Shown here piece by piece: positions 1 to 15,300 of a stretch of DNA of 64,000 bases; position 1 is the first letter of the stretch, and each line of letters begins with the position of its first letter. The notes under the pieces were generated by a model, which worked only from the letters and a program-made list of their open reading frames with translations, did not search any database and was not told the origin of the DNA. The translations under genes were made by a program, and so were the position numbers. The DNA is from Gibbula magus (Eukaryota; Mollusca; Gastropoda; Trochida; Trochidae). The stretch spans positions 8,314,700 to 8,378,699 of the forward strand of contig OW388304.1 of assembly GCA_936450465.1 (NCBI GenBank), read 5' to 3'.

Positions 1-131
1 GGTTGTCCGATAAGTGAACCTTTGACAAACTGCACACATTTTAACTGCAAGGTATCAACAATAAGATCATAGGCTGAAGTATCAAAACTATTATTTCTAC
101 TTTCAGTTTCTTAAATGTTTCAAAAACTCAC

Positions 132-325
132 CTTGCCAATATCAGTTGCATCTTTAGTGAACACATCCGTCCTGTTCCTCTCAAACTTGTTGGACGATGA
201 CTCTGAGGACTTCAGCGCCATGACACCTGTGTCTCCCTTGGAGCCGAATATCTTCATGGTAACATTGGCGTCGGTTCCCGCCCCTCTCACGTCTCCTGTC
301 TTCACGTTGATGATGTAACGGGTTG
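132..325 (-). CDS. LOXHD1: LOXHD1-like coding exon 18 (PLAT 7, first part; last exon in window)
   Basis: Residues 953-1017: [45 protein letters not shown] and TDIGK. Acceptor TTTCCAG, donor GTGAGT in phase 0. The remainder of PLAT 7 and any later domains lie left of position 1. Confidence 0.92.
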
Positions 326-3300
326 CTGGAAATTATAATAATAATGAGGATACTTAGGCTGCGTAATAAAGTTAAATGTTTCTCAGGCGCATTTTGATCA
401 AAAGTGACTTTCTTTTGAGGTTTTTATTGAAATAAATTATGACGAGAGAGAAATACATTTGATCTTTCTTTCCTTAAAAATATACCATGGAAGTGGTAGA
501 AGAATATAACATGGAAGCACATCAATTCCTGCTGACCCATATATTGGGTGGACAAATGCATTTTGGGGTTTAGCAAAATGATGCGGCAAATTCATAATTG
601 ATGAAAATAAAAAAACTGTCACTTGCACAAATAAAAGTGATGTGCCGCTGCCAGAGGATTTTTTTAAATAATTTTGTCTAGCCTTATACTGCGCAATACT
701 GCATACCACTAAAGGTATGCTCAAAGCACACACAGACACATATTATTTATTAATTTGGTCCAACATCGTTTCTTTTTTATTCCATTTGGGAGTATGCAAC
801 CTTGCAGCTAATCATGGTGTCTGCTGTTATAAACAAAATAATTTTGATGTTATACTTACTGCTCAGCATTTGTGACCCACTAACAGTTATCTCCCTTTCA
901 ATCAGACCATCATCCTCGTCTTCAGCTAACCATCTGAAAAGTGTTAATCATTTTGTCATTCATCTTCGTTCTTTGGGGACAGCAGAAAGCATGTTCGCTA
1001 TAATAGTCGTCAGACTCCTCATTATAACACTGACTTTGGGATCAAGACACCATGTCATTGCACATGATATGATTTACAGTTATTGCCAAATTTTTAAGAG
1101 GGGGGAAAAGGGGGTGGGGGATGGGGGATCTGCATGGTTGAATCTGAAATAGGGGATGCTTATAAGAGAGGGGGTGTTAATAATGTAGATTTTGGTACTT
1201 TGAGTAACGTAAGTCTTCAACCAGAAAGTGGCAATAAGAAGAGCAAAACTAAAGTAATTGTTATGAAGGGTAACAAATCTTATCAAGACTAAAGTAATTG
1301 TTGTGAAGGGTAACAAATCTTATCAAGACTAAAGTAATTGTTGTGAAGGGTAACAAATCTTATCAAGACTAAAGTAATTGTTGTGAAGGGTAACAAATCT
1401 TATCAAGACTATTCCCATACCTATTGCACTCGAAGGTGGTGTCGTTTTTGGATGATCCGATCTGTTTGATGATGATCTTGTCCAGGAACCAGCCACTTCC
1501 TGGTCCAGTACCGTCATGGCCGACACGGATCTTGTTGATCTTCTTCAAGGTCACAGCCTCGATCTCAAATGTGTCAACCTTCAGAAATAATAACTACATT
1601 TTTAACAAACGGAACAATTATTTTGATATTGTTTGCCTTTTCCATAATGGCTTAACACTTCAGATATTATTGTTGGTTTGTTTGAGGTTCATATGTTAAC
1701 ACGCGGGGTATCATTAAACATAATTATGAGCCTTAGCACTTAAAGTGATCCCATTGTTCATCATTATCCTAAGGACACTTTATTTATTCGGGGCTTCCTG
1801 CATTAAAACACAGACTCATGTTTTCTTATGGATTTGGTAACAAATTTGTACATTAATTGTTAATAAAAAGGATAATTTTGATGAAAATGTTTGAAATGTG
1901 ATATAATGAATGAAAAGAGTGAATGATATATTTGTGTTGCAAATGCTTTTGAAATATTGATTAACATCTATGTTAGAAAATTAAAGAAGTAAATCTAATA
2001 AATATATTAAAATATGTTTTTATCATTCAATCATTTTGCTATATTTTCATAATTGAACAAGTACTACAATACATTGATTGAATTATTTTGGGTAATGATG
2101 AACTAGAATTATCCAACAAACTACAGACAACAGGAAATTAATTCAACAATGGTCAATTAAAATTTGATAATGTATTACATGCAATGAGATTAAGTTTGAT
2201 TTTAAAAGTTTAATTCATGCATTCATGCATTTAAATATGTAAATTCAACAATTCAGGTAATCACTAAGATATTTTCCCTCTCAATAAATATCAACTATAT
2301 CCACGAGATAAACATTGCCTCAGAAAATTAAAATAAAATTGTGTTACATCAATAAATACAAAATATTATTTTTCACTTTCTCTTATAATGTATTATTTTT
2401 CAAGCATTTAAAAAAGTTTTCACTTTTTTCCCAAATTGACGATTTCTTGGACCCTCCAGTCACCAGACACAAGTTTCCCCCAGATCTTTGTGCACCCACG
2501 TTTGTTGTAACATTATGGCAAACCATTTTACTGCAGAATTAACAAATTAATTTCATTCATGATTTTATATTTGGTATTTCTAGAAGCTGGCATCTAAGAC
2601 TGAACTGATACTGGTAGTCTAACACTTAGACTCTAATAAAAAATAATTTGTAAATGGAAAAGGAACCTTTGTTTTATATGAAAATTCCATTTCTTACAGT
2701 CTCCTTTTCAATATTTAATAAAATGGTGATATTTTCAGAATAAATACTTTTTTCATAGTCTGAGTGTAAGACTATGATACTGGATGAAACACAAGATCTT
2801 TTAACAACGACTTCTGTATTATGAACCAAGTAATCATACTTGTCTTACATATTTCACTTCAAAATGGCCTTCAAAAAGACTAGATATATAATGTAATAAG
2901 TGTATGAATTAGATATGACTTCATTTATAGTAATTTTGGATTTCATTGTCTTTCTTTGGGGTAAAACATCACAACATAGATCTATAGATATATTTCATAG
3001 CAACCGCACTTATTATGACATATGCACTTTTCTAACGTCGTTCTGAACTAATCAGTGTTGAGGTGAGGTGAGGTGATTCTCCCTTTTCAAAATAATTCCT
3101 TTATATTACCTTGGCAGGCCTATTGAAATAAATCCTACAACAATGTTGTGGTGATGCAATGCAGTGAAACCTGTGAGCTTTGGCTGGACACAATATTTCG
3201 CTTATACAGCTCCGCTGAACTGGTTTCCATTGAATAATTGAACAACATTGTTTCAAAGGATAACAACAATAATTGACACTTTTATGTAATACTCAACACT

Positions 3301-6300
3301 GGTTTACCATATTGTTACGTATTCTCCATCTGATAACAACAATCGCCTGCTTTAGCAAAGCCAAGGTGTAACAACACAAACAATGGGTGAAACAACCAAC
3401 AACATATACCATCCTACCCACATGTAACATATAAGTAACATGCATCTACGTCAGGACAGTCATATAGACCTATTTTCTTATCCTCATCCTACATTCTTGA
3501 AATATTTATTTATGTACAATTCATCTGTATAGAAACTTGCCAAATTGTTTGATTAATTTTACTTTCACGTGTATTAATAATTGCCAAAATTGCAAAATTA
3601 CATTACAAAAATAACAACTTCTTTATTTCTCAAATTTCTCAAAACATAAATTACAAAACAACTAGGAAAAAATACTTTCAAAATTAGATTAAAAAAGTAT
3701 ATTTATTTTTATCTGTATGTGGTCTGAATGTTTGTCAAGGACATTTGTCATTAACACACAATTTAAGACGAAAGTTAATGAATTAATTTACAGCATGGGT
3801 AATTGACAGACAGACAGATTTATTACAGTATGAGGTAATTGATTTATTGACAAAATCAACATCAACAAAATACATAAGAAAAAGGACAATATGACTGTCT
3901 CGACCGAGGGGAAGGGGTCACCGTAGTTCTTACCTCGCCAGGGGAAAACTGACAGTAAAAGAGTGCATACAGGTTAATATGACACAGTCAGATTAGGGGA
4001 TAAATAAAATAGACACACAAAAATAAAAAAAACTTAGATGATAATAGTTGCAGTCGGTTATATTCAATTATTTGAAAAGTCGTACAGTAGAATTTACACA
4101 CAACATCTGAAAATGTTTTGTCTTTTTTTAAACATACTTTATTCAAGAAAAAGGCTTTGGAACAGATTTAAATTTTCCTTTGATTGAAATGTATATTGAA
4201 TAATACATATCACAGATCTATCAAACTGAAATATACGGGTTAGTCAAATTATATATTTATCTATAATATCAACAACAAAATTTTAAAGACAAAATCATTA
4301 AAATGTCTGATGGTTTTAACTTCATTCTTTCCATCTAATACTAATAATACCATCGATATGAAAGGACAGTTATTTCATATATTGTATGAGATTTTAGAAT
4401 TTATGAATGTGCAAACACAAAAACTGCAAACGTAATATCTCGGCCCTCGGCTTACAGACGTATCCCTTATCAGAGAGAGAAGTAATGAATATATTAGACA
4501 CACATATCAGCCAATCAGAGAAGAGCAACACCTTCACTTATTGTTGCCAAGAAATGTAAACAACTCTCAGTACCTTGGCTTTTTCAAACTTGTTGATGTT
4601 GTTTTTGGACTTTCTCAGCCATCTTTTCCCCGTGTCACCAAGTTCACCGAAGATGCCGAGGTAGACGTTGGCGTCGGTGCCGGCGTAGGATCGCTTCCCC
4701 GTATGTACCTCAGCTATATACTTCACCACTGCAAACATGGGGCAAAACAGAAGATACACTCATGAAGGTCAAACTATATAAAGCATATAAAGAATCAAAC
4801 AATCCATGAAAACTAACTGAACTCCTTAATTTCAGATCTTCTAATTATATACGTTCATATATAATATATTAAAGGTCCATCCATGGTGTTGTTGGGGGTC
4901 ACATATTGAAAACGTTATAAATGGTGTTACTTTATCGAGAAGTACCGACTGTTACTGAAAACTACCATTTTGATGACAGAAGACTTAGTATATTGATGAT
5001 ATGAAGGTAAAAGTAGTGATTTTTTATCGAAAACCCGACAATGCGCAGCATGTGGCGCGCGTCAATGAGTCAAACGTAATTTTGGAATCTTATTTATAAC
5101 AGCTAAAACGACAAATTTGAGTAGATAATGTTCAATAGTAAATAACTACTGTGGATGTAAATCTGACGTGCAGTTTCGGTTTCTGCAGATGCATAATGAT
5201 GTTACTCAATTTTAATTGGAAACTAGTAATTATGATATATTTGGCGATTAGGGATACATATGCAAGCTGAGTGAATTTATTTGTACTGAAGACAGCGCGT
5301 GTGGTGAGTTGGAACGTATTGAAGCCAAATAAGATTTTATGAAACAGAATGGATGCACCTTAAATCAATATATGAATAATAAGTCATTTTGTCCCTGGAC
5401 CCTCATAGCTATTGATATTCTTTTCAATGTATGAACAGACTAATATAATGATTTCATAAATAGAATTAAAATGCCTAAGTACAAAATAAATGATAATAAG
5501 TTGGCGGTGTTTGTTTATCCACTGAAAGCTTGAGGAGGTTATGTCCATTGTTCAAAATAGCTGCCTGTCCTTGAGGTAATTACTAGTTAGTCACAAAAGT
5601 GCCCAACTAGCCTGTCTGGTTTGTTGGGTTTTCGATAAATGAGTTGCCAATATACTACAGGGCTTTTTAATTTTTAGAAGGACTGGTTGATTTTTTAAAC
5701 CATAAGACCTGATTGCCAGTAAACACTAAAAAGTTTGAACTCGGATTATGTTCGATTGACCATGTGGATCCAGAAAAGGATACTTGGTGATATGCTGATG
5801 ATAAACATTAGTAATGAAATATAGATGAAGATCGAGGCGCTGTAACAAGCCCGTAACATAATTGAAAGGCTCCTTGAAGATGTTCATCTGGCTTTTTCTT
5901 TGTGTTTGGATAGTATACCCCTTCTATCTCAGATCTGTGATACCTCGATCTGACTAACCTGGAAGAGGTTTCTTGATCCCAGGTCCCTCTGCTGCCATTT
6001 CTCTGACCGTCTCTCCATCCTCTTCATCCGTCGCCAACCACTTGTCACAGTTGAAGACGTACCGCTCCTTCGTCGCCATACACTCCATCTCAACCTGTTA
6101 GGAAGAAGATGTGTTGTTAAACACCGATGTTTTCAGATATAAAATATATTAATGGTTGAAAACGGTTCTAGGGTTGATCCCCTGCCATCAACATATTAGA
6201 GGACTTACCTTCTCCAGATGCCATCCAGCGAACATTCCCTTGTTGTCATGCTCAATGCGTATTTTGTACGGTTTGCCCACGTCGGTCATGTCCAGTTTGA

Positions 6301-9300
6301 ACTGATCCATCTTCCCTTGTTCAAAGGAGTCTCCCTTGTTCTCCAGCGCATGTTCGTCCGTCTTTCCCTTCTCTCCGTACATAACCATCTGAACATTGGA
6401 GTCCGTACCCGCGTTCGAAATGTCTGACGTCTTCACCCATACGTACCAGGTTACCTCTGGAAATATATATTTTAAATTTATTTATTTTTATATAGGATAA
6501 ATACAAGTACAAGTTACTAAGTGAGGGCAACGTGATTCGAGTGACGATGCTGAGTAATAAACTTGGTTGCAGATTCAGACATCATGGATAAAGAATAACA
6601 TGAGAAAGATATGACATTATATTAAAGCCATATGTTGCTTTTTAATTATTATTAACATATTTAATGGGTAAGCCATGGCATAAAAGGAAACGGATAAGTC
6701 TTGTTATCTAGTGACTAGATTGACCCAACACTCTGCTTGTGTACAAATTTAGCTTACACACTTACACACTCCAATGAATGATTGAATGGATCACGATGAA
6801 CTGAACTCCATATGCTATTGGCAATTTTAACAGATGAACTAATGGTAATAGAAGTGAGAGAGTTAAATAAGTGGGTTATCATTGTTTATTCTAATTTTAA
6901 TATTTTGATAAATTGATGTAAAAAATGTCAAGTGTTTTTATTTTTTATCAAAAGCGTAGATAAGAGAATTTAGGGAAAATTTACCACCAAAAGTGTAAAT
7001 TGAGATAGATGGAACACAGTAGCGGTGATTTAATATACTCATTCTCTCTTGTTGAGAAAATTAATACCAAAGGCCTTCAACACACAGAAAGCTCCAAAGT
7101 CCAAATGAACACAGCTTAAATCCATCATCAAAATTCAAAGTTCAAATGTGTAAAATTTCTAAACTTTCAAATGAAAAATGATATTTATTTACTTTTCTCT
7201 TTCTTCTTCCTCCTCGCCATCTGTTCGTACAACGTTCGTTGAATGACATTATCATGTTCATCTTTCGCCAACCACTTATTGCAAGGGAAGAACTGCTCGA
7301 ATCCTGCACTTGGACAATAAACAGACACAGAGTCAAGATACCACCCCGGTGCAGCCCCGCTATTGTCGTGGCCCACAATGATATGATCCAGGGGACTCAG
7401 CAGCTCTGCGATACTGATGTTGAAGAGGTCGGTCTTATTTCGTTCAAACTTTCCATCATCCAACCAGATTTTACCGCTTGTCTCAATTCCTTTCTTTCCG
7501 CCATAGAGTTCAACATAAACTCTTGCATCAGTGCCTGCACTTGATTTGTCACCTGTCGTCACGGTGATGATGTATGGTATCCCTTTTTGAAAAAAGACAA
7601 AAATTATATAAAGACATCGTGATATGTATATATATATGTTAATAACTTCGGACGATTTTGTAAATTGTTTTTAGCATAAAGCATATATTGATATACAACA
7701 TTTTATATGCAGTCACTTATCACATAGAGATACATATTCTGAAATAAGTATTTTAGTCAAGGAGAAAGAATTCCCTCGTTAATGAAAAGATAATGTAGAA
7801 GATTTGTGTTCTCCTGGAAATAAAGCAACGTAGAGCAAGTTTTAAAATATATTTCAGTTACATGGTTTGTTTTCAAAAAGCAACACCACCAAAGAAAAAT
7901 ACTAAGAGAAATTTTAAACAGGAATAAACTATTGTAAAGACAATATCTTTGTGAAATGTGTTCTCTACTACAGTGAACATCTATGTGTGTTAAATTTAGT
8001 CATGAGCATGTGGTAGTTGAATGTTCAAACACAAACATTTAGAGTTTCCACAAAGCTAATTGTAAACATAAAAAATACTATTTGAGGTATGGATTAATTT
8101 TTTCACATATCTTCTCTCTGTTGAAATTAATTAAAATATAAAAAGAGTATAAACTACAAACGTCAATTCGGGAGGAAATTATAGATTTGAAATTGAAATA
8201 AAAAAACATGTATGGAACAGTTTTCAATTTAGTTGTAGCAAATGGATCACTTCTTTCTAAACTAAATATCATAAACATGCAAGTTAAGTTTATTTATATT
8301 TCATGAATTTCTAGCAAAGGAATTTCATGCTGGGAAGGGGCTTTGGAAGAGACTTTGAATAGCTTATGTTGATGGTTTTCATCATCATCTTTTATTTTAT
8401 GAAACTGCAGGTTTTGGGTCTTGGTCTTGGGGTTCTGATCAGCTTGAATATACTGGCTGTTAGGTAAGGTTAAGCAAATTTTGGGGATTGTCTTAATCAA
8501 AATAAAAGCAAGGTACATTCCACAATGGTAGGGGTCATACTACTAGGTTATGCCATCTTGCACCATCAAGATATTTATATCCGTAAGACTCCTACCATCC
8601 CCTGATTGTTTAATAAGCGTTCACCTCGTATCACTGGCTGGTCACTTATTTAAGAAATAGAAGACGAGTTGGCATGCTTTATTGTTTATTGCAGCTCTGA
8701 GTGTTTTATGCTTCCTGCTATCTCTTATTCTTATAAAGCACAACAACGAGTCTTTTATTTCTTATATGAGATGCCGCCTTAATTAATTACTCGCTTTTAT
8801 ATATAAAAACTTTGAGATATCATGTTATTTGTATAAACTTTAATTTGAAAATATTAATGCCTCCCGTCCTAGAACACTAGCAACTGAAAAAACAAAATGG
8901 CGTAAAATAAGACGTCATCTACTAAGTGACGCTCTAACTGACGACCTAAACCAAGCATCTTTTATTGTCTCATAAAGCACGATGTCGGTCCCATAGATCA
9001 CCTTGTTTTATTGCCTTGGGTATCTTATATAGCTTTATACAGCATGTATTTTGTTGCTCATTGGTCTACTCATAGGGGCACTGCTAACATTGCTTGATTC
9101 AAAGTTATTTTATTTGACTGGTTATTTATTGTTGGTTGTGAGTTGAAAGCTGCTTAAAGCTACCAGGGGATTGTAGAAATCTTGTGGATACAGATACGCT
9201 GATGGAGCAGGCTGAGGTATGCATGATTAAAAATGAATGAATAAAAATGAAAACATGCAAATTTAAAAATTACTGATACACATGCGGCCGTGGATTTTAG

Positions 9301-12300
9301 TTGCATTTCTTGTACTACTTCATAACATATATCATAACATTATAATTCAGCTGAGATAAGCTAAGATAAACCATATTCATACAACAACGATATTCATGCA
9401 ATTGTTAATATATATCCATCAAAACTAGCACTACTTGTTTTCATAACCAAAGCTTGAAGGAAAAAATATCTTTCCTCTGCAAGCTCCAATGAATTTAAAG
9501 ACATTTGATTTGACTTCACAAACATTGTTCCATTCAGCGAAAAAACATATTTATTTTAATCAGATAATCATAATCTGGCATGCTGTTTAAGCTTTATAAC
9601 ATGCGACACTTACATACATAGCATTCATGACCAGAACGGACCTCTAGCATATTGTTTTCAGACAGAAAAGTTGAAAGATTTGTGATTTTTTATATCTTTC
9701 CAAAACCCCAAAATAATTTAAAATTTTGTCCACTGTCCGCATTGCTTCAAGGAAGTGGGATGAAATTCATACCAAAAGGGAAGTAGGGTCTATTGAGAAC
9801 TTTGAGGTAAAAAAACAAGATTTTCTGGATAAGAACTTCCTTATTGTGAACACACACGACACGAGTAAGCATATATACTCGGAAATGTCATGTATGTATG
9901 TTCCCAATAAAGAAGTTGTTATCCAGAAAATATTGTTTTCTTACAAATTCCACTTCTAGATGCCCTTCAAAGACTAAAAGTGATTTATTATTCGCCATCA
10001 GATCTTTTCTGTGAGAAAACATATGCTTGACAATCTTGGATTAATTCATACTTGTTTCATCGTCATCTGCGAAATTTGATAGAGATATTCGTCAGTATTA
10101 TTTCAGTTTTGGTTAATTTGTTTGGTAACATACATTCTTAGTTCAGGTAATGCGGAGATGTATAAATAACTTGATGTTGAAAAATAATGTTGACATCACA
10201 ACACATTTTTCGAGGCGAATTTCTTTTAAACATCTCATTTCATAGAAACTTTTTAAAATAAAAGTGTTTGGTAGTAGTCTTTTTTTTCTGATAATTTGCT
10301 TCTTTTTATATTGATGTAGATAAAATGCTTTTGACTCTAAAATAATTTGTATAATATATAATTGAAATATTTATTATCAAAATTTTTTTTTTTCCTTTCA
10401 AGATGACATCTTCATGTTTGAGACAAGAAAAACTTTACATTTCCACTAACTTGAGTGATTATTAACAATACAAATGGTATGTATGAACGAACGTTGATGA
10501 ACATGTACATGATGTATGCATGCCTCTGGTCATAGGTTAATTTGTTATCAGACATAATTTCCTTTTTACATAAATGTCAATTTAGTGAAGGTAAATAATT
10601 TTTCAATTTGTTACTTTTGTTACAGTAGATGTAAAATATGTCAGGTAATTCAAAAATCATTTCAAGAACAGGAAAAATAGTTACATATTTGTCCTTCAAA
10701 TATTTATTATCAGGAGCCAGAACAGCATTAAATCTGTAATTTATAATTGTCATTAGCCAGGAGTGTCTGTACAGAAAATTTCAACACTCTAGAGTCAGTG
10801 GTTCTTGAGAAGAACACCCATTAATGAAAAAAGCATGCCGAACCTTGAGAAAGATTTCCTATTTACTTATTAAGCCCTATGACCAGGACTGCACATACAG
10901 ATGCTAGCCAGACAGATTGTGCATAGAGTATATATAATCTTTACCTGATTCTGTAATATAAAGAAAAGAATGATATTATTTGAGGATTTACATATTATCA
11001 CACTCATGGATGTTAAAACATATATTTTTAACAAAAAAAGACTTCAAAAGATATATATAAAATCAAACATTATAATAAGTTTGTCATGTTAGTCACTCCA
11101 GGGGATAGGATCTCAATCGATCCTTAAAAAAAGGATTTTGAAAGAAACTTGATACAATTACATGGGAAATAAATGAACAAATGCTAATTATGTATTAGGT
11201 TTAAGGGTTAATATGAAAGTAAACTAAAAAGAAAAAGTCAAATATAAGGATTAACTATTAGAGACTATACAAGAGGAGAAACGGTATACTACGGTATTAC
11301 TAAAATTATAATATATTACTTTAATTCAAAACTGCTATGATGTTGAAGAGACTGAAACTAATAGCCTTATAAATAACGTCCTGTACTATACCATGGTATA
11401 AGAAAACCGTTTCACCAAAGATTAGAAGTGACTGAAGCAGTCGTAAAATCGGACTCACCAGGGGCTGCTGCCATCGGTCCCACATTGTGGAGGAGGTCAC
11501 GTGATATCTGACCATCATCCTCGTCTCTCGCCAACCAGCGACCGCATGGGAACTCGTACACTGTCCCCATGTCAACATCGTCGATGATGACCTGTAAATA
11601 AATTGTACAAACCATGAACAAAGCTTGATTTTGATAGTGAAAGCCTTCTAAATAAAACCTAATGATCTCTCTGAAGTTTAATATTAAGCAGTTTTACAGG
11701 AATCTGCTTTAAAATGGAATTTCCCGGGATTGAAATTAGGCTACACCAGGAGGTTGCAGATGTAGGGTTAAGCAAAGGCAGATCTATTGGGGGTCAATGA
11801 GTGAAAACCTGCCTTCACTTAAAGAAGTCATATAGAATAAATATTTCATGCTTACTCTGAAATGGCAATGTCAGAAAATATAACAAAAGCAGATTCAAAC
11901 ATCTACTGAACAATTTGAACTTTCTAAATGTTTGAAGATTATTATTTCTTTTTATTTTCTTCTTGGTATCCTTAATCAGCACTTCTCTCACAAGTATATT
12001 ATCATTGTTTATACTAATTTACAACTAACTATTCTTAACTAAATGATTTACTCAAAATTAAAACATAAATATTGTCTAATTTGATAGAATTTTCAAAAAG
12101 AGTTTTCTCCATAAATTTCTCATACTGAGTAGCATGCGTACTGTAAACAGGAAAACAGTACCACACACGTCACACATTCACCACAAGTTTGTTCCTACTT
12201 ATTCCTTCAATTCAAAAGTTGTTGGGAAAATTTTATCTTTTAATGATCACTTACCTACAGGATGTGACCTCTTTGAGGTCATGGTTGATGTAATGGCATT

Positions 12301-15300
12301 GTGACAGTCATCATGCACGTAACAAACAAACAAACACATGTGATTTGAGACTTCCTTTTCACAACTGGTGAGAAGTTCCTAAACCCTCAAATATGAGGGT
12401 TCTGTTTCAAAAGCATAGGAAACACTTCAAACTATCCACTTGAATCTAATTGGTCTGGGAAGTGACTAGTGTTGATGTAGTGTATACTCATACAGAAATA
12501 ATGCTCATTTCACTTCCATGTACTTTCTACTCTTCAGAGGATCATTTTTACTAATCTTGAGATCAAGTCTTTCAGGGGTATGCATAAGAAAACAAGATTT
12601 TCAGGATTGCAACTTCTTTATTGCGTAGATACATATAGAATACTAAATGATGTCCCGTTTGATAACATGTTTATGAAATGAGTGAATGGTTCACGAGTTT
12701 CATAAACATGTTATAAAACGGTACCAAGTTTAGTATTTTATTTATTACTCAATGATGTAAATAGCACTGAATTGCAAGAAAACCGTCGTTAGCGATTTTA
12801 CGGCTTACAATTACAAATTTCAGTTGCTTGATTTTCTCGGTTAAATCTAGACTGTGTGTAATGTCTCTTTATTCCAATATAGTCACAGAGCAGATTATAC
12901 TTACAGGACAGATAGTAAGCAAAATGACTTTAATTATCTAAAGCAGGGTTAGTCCTATATTATTCCATGATAACTTATATAAACAAGTGGTAAGGATAAA
13001 ATCATTCGCTTTGTTGTGAGTCCTGTAAACTGACATCTCAGAATGACTTGTAACTAATCAGATAGCAGTTTAAGTGTCAAGGGGTGTTATGGGATTTGCC
13101 AAGAGATGAGTGAGCTTTGAAAGACACAAGTGTTACACCTTTAACCTTCTTGTTGCTACATATCCAACAGGTATTTCTCACCTATATTGTATTTCCAGCA
13201 GGTATATACCTCTTATATTAGATTTCCGGCAGGTATATTCCACCTATATTAGATTTCCGGCAGGTATATTCCATCTGTATAATTCCTACAACAGCTATTT
13301 AAAACCATTATCATCTATTCATAATGTCAAAATCTTTCTCAAGCACATCAATTTTATTAGTGTGTTTAAAAATATCATTATCATTCTAAATTCTATATTT
13401 TTAATTAGCCATGTCATTATTCCAAAATCTTATCATTCATTTGTCTGTGAAAAATAGTATTTGTAATAGCGAGAATATTTTTGTTTTGTTAACAGGCAGC
13501 ACTTCCAAGGTGTATTTCTGATGAAAAAGAGAAATTTGGGCCACATTTGAACTGTATGTGTCACTTACCCAGAGTGAAACCACAAGCCTCTCAACTCATG
13601 TTTCAGTGTGAGGCATAAAATAAACCCTCTAAACTCTTTAATTAGTCAGATAATGTGACAGGTCACCCATCCAATGAAAAAAACATGCTCACTGTTGCTG
13701 AACCTCATCTCATACTGATAAAATGGGCAATGCACATGAGCAAATCCCACAAGTTTCACAAGTGAAAAGAAATACCTCACTTGTATCTAGTAGATTGAAT
13801 CTAAATATTTATGTAAGTATTAAATAAAAATAAATATCAAACTTTTAATTAATGATCCTTAAGAATGATAATTTATTGAATATTGAAAAAGGAGCAGAGA
13901 AATCACAGTAGTGCAGACTAAAATCTAGATTAGTGTTATAAGATGGAATCATGTTTGAGCTAGGGTGAATTCGAAGTTGAGTAAGACTGCCCATTTTCAA
14001 TGTTCCTGTCTATCCGTCAGAATTACTGGCCTTCAACCCTCTCTCCCCTCCCAATAACCCTGCAAGACCTTCCTGTAGGCCTTATCTCAAGGTACCTGTA
14101 TGATATCTACATCAGGGTCATGGAGGACTGTCTACCTTCCATCTTGTCTTGTCTATGTTTTATTGATATGAGACTTATTAATCCATTCCTTTAAAAATTG
14201 ATTTTACTTATACCTATGTCAGCAAGATTTTGAAATATTTTGTCCCAAGTGTCATTGCTTTTATCTACTTTTTGTTGTAAAAAGAACTTATTTCTTGTGT
14301 CAACTACTTTTATTTTTATAGTTTACATTAAAAACTTCATCTATGAGAAAACTGTATTTTATTATCGTAGTTTCCTCGCTTGTTTGAATGATAGTACACG
14401 TTTTAATCTTCTTTGCATATTAACTGGTTCAATGATGCCAACAGAAACAAATCACTAAACAAACCAGATTTCATTTGTTACTATTTATCATCTGTAGAAA
14501 AAGAGAAACATTAGGTGTACATTCATTATTAATTGTGAAAGTCAGCACAGCTTTGTAGAAAATTAAATTGTTAAAAAAGATTACATGACAGATCCATTAT
14601 TTTTTTAAAAGATTCATGTGTTCCTTGGATTCATTAGTTGTTGAGGATTCCTCAGTTTAGTCAGATCTATTGTTTGTTGAGAAACAGACTGTGATTGACT
14701 TATTATTTGTTATGAAACAGTCACAGTTTGTTTGATTTATCATTCACTGTGACAATCAGCCCGAATGTGTTGAAAGCCAAATGAGAAATACTATCCACAG
14801 TCTATACAAAACCACCCATGCTGTTATCATGACTGTCTACAGAGCAGGGAAAATATTGTAAAGATAGCAGAACAAAGGGGGAGATATTATCTCACCCTGT
14901 GTGACTCCCCTCACAACAATCATCACGTATCATCCCACCTAGGCGATATGAACTCTATTTGCCCTGTAAGCTTATTTTCTCTCCATACTGGCTTTAAAAA
15001 TTAGTCAGGGTCGTTCAAGGTACCATTCTTTTTTAAATAAATGTTAGGAAAATTTGGATGACTGAAATTCTGGTAGTGACTTTCCATTGATTAATTTGTT
15101 ATAAGTTAAAACAATTAAGGAAAGTTTATTTCAGATTTACATTCACATCCCACTTTGAATTTAATTAAAAAATTGATACATGATATATGAATGCTTTCCT
15201 AATTTATTCATCACGTTTCCATACAAAATATTAATAAGTTTTCTTATGAATAATTTATTCTTTTTAAAAAGATGTTCAAAATATAATTATCATAATTTGA

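Noticed and set aside
13110..13457. Plus-strand 115-codon open frame with an early repeated pattern
   Set aside because: The first half is a short degenerate tandem repeat (GGTATATTCCACCTATATTA type) and the rest is AT-rich without domain or splice signals.
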